From: Batillaria attramentaria
Taxonomy: Eukaryota > Mollusca > Gastropoda > Batillariidae
DNA: 64,000 nt
Reading direction: 5' to 3'
Assembly (NCBI GenBank): GCA_018292915.2
Contig: JACVVK020000152.1
Span: 1,026,001-1,090,000 of the forward strand
Of this stretch, positions 9,301 through 19,692 are shown in pieces. The notes beneath the pieces are model-generated. The model saw nothing but the letters and a program-made list of their open reading frames with translations, did no database searches and was not told the origin of the DNA. A program made the position numbers and the translations under genes. Every line of letters begins with the position of its first letter. The first letter of the stretch is position 1.

Positions 9301-12300
9301 CTGAAGCACCATCACACACCTGGCTCTCAGCTTCATCTGCACTGTTAGCTACATGTAAGATGTCTTGTGCAGTGGCAAGAATCTTTCTCTTTACAGTCCC
9401 ACTGACATCAGCAAATTTGTCCAGCCAAACTTCATTAATAGAAGTACCACACATCCACACCAATAAATTGAACAAGCCCACAAGAACCATCTCCATAGCA
9501 TGCTCCGTTGTGAGATCCTTGCTGTCAGCAGGCCATACTGCTGGTGATGTCACTGACATGACCTGCTCCCTCAGATACATGCTCCCATGGTAAAGTTGCC
9601 TCTTGTTGGCCTCATCTGAAAAATATTGTACCAGCAACAGGCATATAGTGACCTTAGGCAGGATGCTTGGCACAGCTGAAATACTCCCCGATCCCCTCCA
9701 AACAACTCAATTAGTACTAATCTAGGAAGTAGTGGAACTCTCAATTTTTTTTTTTTTTTTTAATATACGCTATTCATCGTGCTACGTTGAAGTGACCGTG
9801 ACTACAAAGAAGTCTAGACCTGTCTATATATTATGAGGTCCGGCAACGTAATTATCAAGATCACTGAAAAATGCTCATATTATCATTGTGATTACATACT
9901 ATTTTCACGAACTTCTCATTCAGTTTAATAAATCAAACCTAATCCGAAGCACCACGTACAAAAGTTGCAGAAACTTACCTTGAACTATGATATGCCTGTA
10001 ATCGATTGTAGCATTTCTTGTGAAACCCTGCCTCGTCAACGTTGAGGTCACTAAAGGCTTCCAAAGAATGACGAGCGACGTCTCCTTGAGTGCAGACGAA
10101 CAAAGACCACCTTTCGCGACATTCCGAGACTCTTTGCATCGTTTTCTCGCTGAAAGAAAACTGTTTCACTACTGTTGGTCGCCCGTACAAGCGTCGGCAG
10201 CCATGTTTGTTTCCAAGCGTAGTCTCTTTCTGATTGGTCGAAAAATTAATTTATTCATCAAGTGAATGAATCGGCGCCTCTTCAGTAAAATCCGATTACC
10301 TCCCTTACAAGCTCTTTCTAATTATCTTTCATCCGCGATTAAAAACCAGTGCGCAACATTTCAGCTGAGATCTCCCAGTTTCTATCTAGTTATGGTGTAT
10401 TATTGATGATAAAAACCAGAAAATGTCATTTGCATTGCAAAAATATTTTATGACACGAAAACCGAGGGCGGCCCACGGCCTAATACGGTTGATATCAAAG
10501 ACGGGGCAACGATGAGAAAGCCAGCACAAATATTTGGCCCCAGCCGGGATACGAACTCACGACCCGAGCATTAGAAGAGCAACGCTCTACCATTCGGCTA
10601 TCCCGGCTCCCCCCACTCAGATGAACACTGACCTGTAGAAGCTCTTTGTTTTACCATTGGTGCAACACATTACAGCCCCCCCCCCCTCTCCCTGCCCCTA
10701 TTCCTGGTAGCCAAATATTTTGTGCTGACCTTTTCCTCGTTGCCCCGTCTTTGAGACGTTAAACTCCCAAACACCCGCCCACCTACTCACACGTCTGTTT
10801 CTTTCTCCCAGCTGCTTTTAGTCGAAGTCTCGTGATCCTCATCAGAGCCGTAGCACAGCTCCTAAAAGTGCTCCGGCCGTAAAAAATAAATAAATAAAAA
10901 GGTACGGTCCCTGGCCATTATGTTCTCCTCAACTTCAACGGAAAACAAAAGAACTAACTGTTATTTGTTTGAACGGGGAAACGCAAGTTAAAAAATATTT
11001 TGATGAAGAGACTTTATTTTGGAAGAACTTTTGCTTTAGAAACCCTCCTGACTGTACTCATGAAGACGAGGGTTTTTTTTTTTTTTTTGGGGGGGGGGGG
11101 GGGGTGTTGCCCAAAAGTGGTCCGGCCATGGCCGGAGTGGCCGGTAGGGCTGCTACGGCCCTGTCCTCATTCATTTGAAGTTTGGATTTTTGTGCAGATT
11201 TCAGGATCAGCCTGATTCTCAGGGAAAATACAAATTTTCGTACAACCCATGCAATCCGTTTACTGAGGGATCGTGCACAGATGTGGCAGTAAGTCTGTAG
11301 TTTGTTATTTAACGTTTCCACTTCAAACGCCGTCACCATTGCACCGCTTCCAGAAGCTCGGAATACACCCAATCCTCACCCTCACCCCCACCCCCACCCC
11401 CACCCCCACCTCCAATCTCACGGAAGGCACTTTGTTTTGATGAGGGACGAGTTAAATCGGATCATTATCATAATTTAATTTCAGTTATGGAATTTACAGT
11501 TTACTTGAGATGAAAGCCCGAGTGCCCCTTTCCTTCACGGACCTAGCAACCACCAAACATTCCCTTGCTCAAGGCATACAACCCTGTTCCGAGTCCGTCG
11601 ATAACTCTAGGCTCCTGCCAAGTCGGGCTAACCGAGGCCGAGCCGAGCTAAGTGATATCTAAAGAAGGAAAAAACAAAAATACTCGGTGACAAGGAAAGT
11701 GGACAGTTGCGAACAATCTTGACGTCCCCGTGTTATTTCACAGTGTGCCCAGAAGCGGTGAAGACTGTCGCATTCAGTTCACCAGCACAGTACATTCTCA
11801 GCCTGTTTCGAGATTATTGCCTGCGTGAGTTGTCTCCCTTGTCGCAACAAACACGCACTTTTCGTGGCAGAGCACAAAGCCGGCACGAAAAACGCATGCA
11901 TGCTGCGGGTCCGTGTATGCACGGAGGACAACTCATGCAGGCATTTTCTTTCTTAGGTATCACTTAGCTCGGCTCGGTCTTGGTTAGCCCGACTTGGCCG
12001 TCGTCGCAGGGGCCTAGAGTTGTCGACGGACCTGGAACAGGGCTGCAAAGCATACGACTTTTATTTTCGACTGTGACTTCACGGCCATCTAGGGGGTTCT
12101 CTCCGGGTACTCCGGCTTCCTCCCCCTCTGCTTTTGGAAATGTTCATCCCACCAGATTTGGAAAATAAATGCACTTCTAAATTCCGAAATTTAAATAGCT
12201 GAGCTGACCCTTCGCACCACGTGATTGTAATGTGTTTATGTCCAGTGTGTGAGAGAATGCGTGTGATTCACGTGAGCGTGCGTGTTGACTTACTTCCGCT

Positions 12301-13127
12301 GTGTGGAACGTATTAATTGTTCCTAATAACACTAAGGCATAGTGTCATTACACACACAACCGATCTTTATTGTTCCTGCTTCCCACTACCCCCCCCCCCC
12401 CCCCCCCCCCCAGCCCACCCTTTGTGTGTCGTCATGCAAACGCCATCAAAAAAAAAAGAAAAAAAGCCAGTACATGTTTTCGAGTGGGAACCCTGAGGTG
12501 CGCTCTCCATTTCTGGGTAAGCTTCGGGCCGTACTGGCAGTGCCGCTGTGTGGAACGAACTGTTCCTAATGACAAACGCTGTCAACATCAACCAGTCACA
12601 ATGTTTTGCTGACAGGCGTGTCAAGTGGAAAACGATGGGTCCGTCCAGTACCCTACTGGCAGCCAAGACTCGGCCGACTTCCAGCAGGATCCCACGTCTG
12701 GAGCGCCTATGATAGTCTACACGTCGACTGACACTTCTGGAACAACCAGGTAAGGCTTGTCAAAACAACAACAACAACAACAACAACAGCTACAATAACC
12801 AGCCCCTGTAGTGTAGTGGTTAGCACTTCGGACCATGGATCGGGAGACGCGGGTTCGAGTCCCAGCCGAGGAAAGCGGGATTTTTCCTACCTAGAGTGAG
12901 CGAGTTAAGTTTTTAGGGCTTAACGCCGGGCAAGCAACAAAACTAATTCGAAATCAGTTTTGTCTGTTGTCTCCTATGCGTGTATTGGCCCTTTTGGGTT
13001 TCGACGTAATATCAGACAAAGACAAATGGTCTTTGTTGCTTGCACAACTCTATCCATCTGTAAATACTACTATCCCTCCTTCCCCCCAGCTCATTTTATG
13101 GAGATCCCAGCTGTATATTGTGAAAGT

Positions 13128-13192
<65 letters not shown>

Positions 13193-13202
13193 CGCGTGTG
13201 TT

Positions 13203-13260
<58 letters not shown>

Positions 13261-13269
13261 TTTTTCTCT

Positions 13270-13342
<73 letters not shown>

Positions 13343-16236
13343 GCTCTGAGCCAGCGTCTGCTGGGATACTGTGCTATATAAAAGCAATTTATTATTATTA
13401 TTATTATTATTACTATTAAGTCCACTCTTAGAAAAGAGACCAAGCATTCCCAACGAGTCATAATATCATGTTTTGACTCCTTGACAGGACGACTCAGGTG
13501 ACGCTGACGTGTGACAGTACTGGGGGGCCCGACACCTTGAGTGTACTCGGCGAGACTGGCGAAGGGACCGCTACATACGTGAGTGACAGTCATGCGTCTT
13601 GTGTTTCTCTTTCCTTCACGAACGAAAGCTAGCGCCTTTTAAATTAAAGAAATAGTGTACGAATGTAGATCCTCGGGTAGAGACGGGGGCTGTCGGTGGT
13701 CTAGTGGTTAAGAGACTTGCCACCAATGCGAGAGGTCGGGGGCTCGAGTCCCATTCGGGGCAAAGAATTTTTCCTTCTCGTATGTGGCACCGTTCATTCG
13801 GGCCGATCGTCGGGGGTTCTCTCCGGGTACTCCGGCTTCCTCCCCCTCTGCTCTGGAAATGTTCAGATCACCAAACCTGAAAAATAAATGCAATTCTAAC
13901 TTCTGAAATTTAAATAGCTGAGCTGACCCTTCGCACCACGTGATTGTAATGTGTTTATGTCCAGCGTGTGAGAGAATGCGTGTGATTCACGTGAGCGTGC
14001 GTGTTGGGTTCAGTTCGCGGCGCTTTGAGCCGATTCATGAAATTGGGTAAAGCGCCTATACAATACTCATTATTATTATTATTATAACTCCACATGCGCA
14101 CGCACGGTTGCATACGAAGCGCTTGCAAGATGTACAAAATGTTGCCGCCCGAATTGTGACTCTGTCAAAAAAATAATCAGACCATGTTACTTCCATCCTG
14201 AAAGAACTGCACTGGCAGCCTCTCAAACTTCGCATTGACCACAAACTTCTGTCCCTTGTGTTCTCCTGTGTCCATGGAAAGTCCCCGCAGTATCTCTCCC
14301 TTCAGATACTCCATCCCGCACTCTTCGTTCCTCATCTCAGTCCTGCTTGTCCATTCCTGGGTATCGGGGAGCCGGGGTGGTCGAATGGTAGAGCGTTGGA
14401 CTTCTAATGCTCGGGTCGTGAGTTCGATCCCGGCTGGGGCCAAATATTTGTGCTGGCTTTTTCATCGTTGCCCCTTCTTTGATATCACCCTATGTGGTGG
14501 AATAGGACGTTAAACCCCCAAACACCCACCCACCCACCCATTCCTGGGTATCATGACACCACCACCAAGAAGCGCTTTGGGGCTCGCTCTTTTAAGTGCT
14601 CTGCCCCTGCTCTGCGGAACGCTCTGCCACCTTACTTGAAATCCAGCACCTCCACCGAGTCTTTCAAGAGCCACCTGAAGACTCATCTTTTCTCATACCC
14701 CATCCCCCCCTCCCCCACCCTGCACCCCCCCCCCCCCCCTGCTACGAGCATGCTGCGCATGGAGTTTTTTTTCAGCGCGTTGCAAGACATCATGATCGTC
14801 ATATCACATTTATGCACTTTTAAATCTACGGTTCAGTTTCAGGAAACACCGTAAGCACTTTTGAAAAACCATAAAAAAGACAGTGGGCCAATGAGAAAAA
14901 CGAAGCTTTTTTTTAACTGCCCGTAATTAAACAGTATTGTATTGCCCTGCTCATTTCTAAACAATCGAAACGGCAGTTAGGAGATTTCCTGTACTAAGCC
15001 GTTTGGAATCGGTTATGCACTTCGCTTTGTTCGGTTTCTTCTTGAAGTTCTAGATTTTCTAGATCCGTTTCTTCATGTTGTAATTAGCTTGCTAAGCAAA
15101 CTCGCTGTTTAAAGTGCGCATTCAAACATTTCTAGATGGTTCTGTTACATGGCCGTTGTTCGTGTGCATTATCCAGTGGCAGTTTTCTTCAGATGCAGTG
15201 CAGACCTGGATAATTACGAATTCAGCTTCAAGGTCTGCAATCTCAGCAAAAAGCCGCAATTATTGCGTTTTTTTTTTTTTTTCAAAAACTGCAACTCCTT
15301 CGACTGTGCATAATCCCGGCAACTCTGTCACAGCTGCAGTTTTCAGCGCTTCGGGGACCCTCATAAAACCAGAGCACGTTTGCCGTGACATTATTTGGCT
15401 TTTGGTCAGTGAGCGAGACACATCGCTACAGTGTCTAGCGGATGCTGAATGCTGCACGATCTTTCTCGCTCAGTGTCAAAACGCAAACTGAGCTGTGAAA
15501 TCAGGCTGTCTTTGGCTTTTATTGGGGCTTCAGGGACGCTGAAAACTCTGCAACTGTGACAGAGTTGACTGTGCTTGCACGGTCGACTCTGTAAAATGTT
15601 TTCACACTTCGGAAAGCTTTTTGTTGGGAGCTTTAGATCTTTAATCACGTTTCCCTTTAGTTTTTGCCAAGCTTGCACATTTTTCTCTGCACTCGGCGGC
15701 GATTGCGACTCCGACTGCAAACTAACCTAACGACATGCATCAAGACTCTTTGATACTAAATGGATTGGATATCTTTTCAAGTGTCGCTTCATTGTTGGAC
15801 ATCCGATTATCAGCTAGATTAATCCGGTTTTTAGAAATGAGTTCCAGTTTCCACAAAATGATTTGAATACGAGAATTGATACGAGAATACGAGAACGAGA
15901 ATTGATAGTAAAAATTGAAAGGGCTGCCAGTTTCTCTTTTTGATGTTTCGTTAGGAGCTCATTGTGACACCCGGATTAGCTGCCTGAAGTAAAATGAAGA
16001 ACATGCTACGTGCTCTTACGTGAATGCGCGGTGAAAGAGATAGTTGCACCGGCCCCGTAGTGTAGTGATTAGCACTTCGAACCATGGACCTAAAGAGACC
16101 CGGGTTCGAGTCCCAGCCGAAGAAAGCGGGATTTTTCTTACCTAGGTCGGCTCCTACCCAGAGCGGGTGTGCTATTGGGCCAACGGGGAGGCTGTTTCCA
16201 CACAGACGAGATTCACCCACTTCACGGGTGTGACTT

Positions 16237-16270
<34 letters not shown>

Positions 16271-18511
16271 CTTCCCTTGGTATGACACGTCTTATGATGT
16301 GGATGATTACACGGCCCGTATTTATGATAAGAAGCGTGGAATGCGGCCCTGTCCCGCAGTCCCAAACCACACGGACCTCCATAGCATCATTTTACCACCA
16401 TCCTTGTCTCCATCATCATGCATAATAAAAACTGCCCTAGCGTTCGAGCCCTCCTTGGATTCCACCCATGACCTGGGAGGAACACCACTGGAACTGGCGA
16501 AGAGCTGGGGTAGCGAAAAAAAAAAAAAAAAAAAGAAGAGATAGTTGCACTGACCCTTTTGTTGCATCTGTGCCTTCTGCCTGTGAATGATTGAATGGTC
16601 TGCACGGTCGTTCTTCCTTCTTCTTGACTTGCTAATGTGATCTTTCTTCGCATGCTCCTGACGTCACTTCCTGTATATGGAATGACGTGGACAGGCGATG
16701 ACGCTGACCAGCAAGCACTGCTGCCCCAGCTCGGGGCCCGGACCCGGACCCGGACCTGACGTCACAGTGTCTGTAGAAATATCTGTTGGAACCATTCTCT
16801 GCATTGTGTAAGTGCCTCAGTCTGTTCTCTCACTTCAGTTAGATAACTCTTGAGAACCCCGACCACCCCCCTGCCCGCTACATGATAGACTGGTTAAAAA
16901 GAACAAGCCACTGCACACCAGTAGGAGCCACTTCAAGACACCATAACGCAAAGCGTGGGCCTTCCCGCTGTAGATGATTGTTTAATAGTGGCTTGAAATG
17001 GCTCCTGGTGATCTGAAGATTTCAAGTAAAATTGAAAACACGATACTAAAACATAAGATACAGCGGTATAATTATCATCTTCTCACGTTCACAAGGTAGA
17101 TACACACTTGAATCATCAGCTGCCTTGTAGCATCACGTTTGGTAAAACGCAGTAGGTAAAAAAACAAACAAACAAACAAACAAACAAACAAACAAAAAAC
17201 CCAAACAAAAAAAACAAAAAAAACAAACGTCCAAGATAAATGGCCTTTTCTGGCGGAAATTTTATGTCTTGAAGGAGACGTGGACGGATCTGCTGTTTTT
17301 CTTTTTAATATCTCAGAAACCATAAAGCTCACAGACTCGAAGTTCATACAACGGGCATACAACGCTGTGGAAATATTTTCATCGAATGCGCTGAATCCGG
17401 GCATCAGAATCAGTCACTTGGGACACAGGGTAGCATTGGAAACCATTGTAGTGACTCGGGTTGGCCTATATGTTGTTATACGTACGTAGAAGCGTACCGC
17501 GTACCGAGCAGACACTGTGGTTGTGGACTGAACACCAACTCGACAGCGGGCATTGGTGCTTATTTTTCGCGACATGGTCGTATCGGCGTGTAGTACAGTA
17601 CAGGTAGGGAAGCGTTTGGCCCCCAAAAGTCAGATTTCTCTACTATTAAAAGCCGCAATGTCACCAAGATGGCCGCAGTGGCCAAAAGGAACATCTATTC
17701 ATTTAGCAAACAGCTTTAGAGCTTTCGAAGTGGCAGGTCCCCCCCCCCCCCCTCAGAATTCATTACGAACACGGAGACTTTAATGTCACGAACAAAATGG
17801 ACTTAAAATCCCATTTTGACCAAAAGTGGACTCACTGTGTTTTGCCGTTACAGTGCTCCACTGACTTTCTTGCTAGGTTCGGGGAGCCGGGGTGGCCGAA
17901 TGGTAGAGCATTGGACTTCTAATGCTCGGGTCGTGAGTTCGTATTCCGGCTAGGGCCAAATATTTATGCCGGCTTTTTCATCGTTGCCCCGTCTTTGATA
18001 TCACCCGTATGTGGTGGAAAAGGACGTTAAAACTCCAAACACCCATCCACCCTTGCTAGGTTGATGAATTGTAAAACTTTAAAATTATGAATTTCAAAAT
18101 TCTGTCCGTTCGTGTGCGTGAGGAAATTGACTGAGACACTACAACACAACTTGCTATTGTTTGTGAGCGGGAGGGAATTGACTGAGACACTACAACACAA
18201 CTTGCTATTGTTTGTGAGCGGGAGGGAAAGAAAGAAAGAAAACTAAACATAATTGCAAAACACTCAATAATTCCTTACAGCACACACCAACATGAAGTCC
18301 GAGTCGCATAGCTAAATAGCTCAGCACGTTTCGTAAGCTTGTTTGATGATGCAGTTCGTTTTGAATGTTTCAGCTTCGTCGTCGTGCTTGTTGTGTATGT
18401 GGGGGTGGGGATCGCAATACAGAAAGGAGTTCGCAAAGCCCAGGGAAAAGAAGTCATCCCTAACTACAACTTCTGGTCCTCTTTACCTGGTCTCATAAAG
18501 GTAAGGCGCTC

Positions 18512-18543
<32 letters not shown>

Positions 18544-18599
18544 GTCACGTGTGTGTGTGTGTTCACGTGTGTGTGTGTGTTCACGTGTGTGTGTGTGTT

Positions 18600-18640
<41 letters not shown>

Positions 18641-19550
18641 GGGTGTGTGTAGGGGTGTGTGGGGTGTGATGGGGTGTGATGGTGGGTTTAAGGTATTAAC
18701 ACCTTTTGTCCGTCGCGTCGGTAATGTTTGAAAAGGGACACTAGCAAAATATCTCTACAAAGTTTGTGTACAAAGCTGTGGACACTGGTTTCCGATTTCT
18801 GAGAAAGACCTCTTAAAGGCCGTTCTTAACCGGGCGAACCACCAGTCTGGCGAACTTGTTCGGCGAACTGTGTATTGTATACGAACAGGGCAAGCGCACA
18901 CACGTACATAGTTCCAGAGGTTCGGCCGGACTAGTTCTCTTTCTTAACCGACCGTTAATGATATGCATACGTCATCGCCCGAACAAGGCGGACTCGGAAG
19001 TTGAGACAATCGTAAACAACCAAAATGGCCGCCTTCGTAGATCGAGACGACCAGGCATTTGCGGTAGTTATCGTTTTGAGTGAACTCTTGGAAGCCGAGG
19101 AAGAGGAGATAAGAGGAAAAGAGCGCAAGAGAGGGAAATGTGAAGTGAGTCGATAGCCGCGATGCCGTCCGCCATTTTCCTCAAGTTTGTACATGCGCAC
19201 AACAGCTCTCCCCGAGCAACCAATCAGAGCGCAGAATCGGCAAAAGGATCGCGAGGGTTCCCATGACACGCTATGCAGTCCTCGAACCTAGTTCGCCGAA
19301 CCTTTCGAACCATGGTTTCCGCACAAGTATTTGGTCGGTTAAGAAACAACGTGCGCGAACCTAGTTCGCCGTACTCTCCGAACCTAGTTCGCGAACCAAA
19401 AGTCTGCCCGGTTAAGAACGGCCTTAAACAACCATGAGCACAATTTGTGTATAACAATAGAAACTGCATTGCGAAAACAAGAAAGAAGTCTATTTTCTTT
19501 GGGTAAAAACTTGCTTTAACAACTTAACAACTTACACACGGACGCGTGCT

Positions 19551-19599
<49 letters not shown>

Positions 19600-19633
19600 G
19601 CACGCGCGCACGCGCGCACGCGCACGCGCACAC

Positions 19634-19692
<59 letters not shown>

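Larger units (their letters stand above)
7023..10482 (-). mobile_element. 3,460-bp DNA transposon inserted in the SINE
   Basis: It begins TAGGCCGTGGGCC and ends with the exact reverse complement, a 13-bp TIR, and is flanked by the 3-bp duplication ATA (7020-7022 and 10483-10485). The host SINE proves both boundaries. Inside are two minus-strand coding blocks (10205-9984 and 9617-9260) and a LINE fragment (8850-7375). A 3-bp duplication fits Academ, Zator or PIF/Harbinger; the family cannot be fixed without a search. Confidence 0.85.
6976..10612 (-). mobile_element. SINE family 1 split by a DNA transposon, 12-bp target duplication
   Basis: The tail (6976-7022) and the body plus head (10486-10612) are the two halves of one minus-strand SINE. 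The flanking direct repeat CCACTCAGATGA (6964-6975 and 10613-10624) is its target-site duplication. Removing 7023-10485 restores a normal '..ccaccacatacggttgatatc..' SINE sequence. Confidence 0.9.

Noticed and set aside
13091..13593. Long Cys-Val and Thr-His frames across GT/CA arrays (also at 24.3, 36.2, 38.2, 44.0, 47.3 and 48.2 kb)
   Set aside because: Pure dinucleotide-repeat translation, open in several frames at once.
14370..14440. tRNA genes
   Set aside because: All tRNA-like heads (1.47, 12.8, 13.7, 14.4, 16.05, 17.9, 29.2 kb and minus copies) continue into SINE bodies and several have target duplications; acceptor stems are imperfect.
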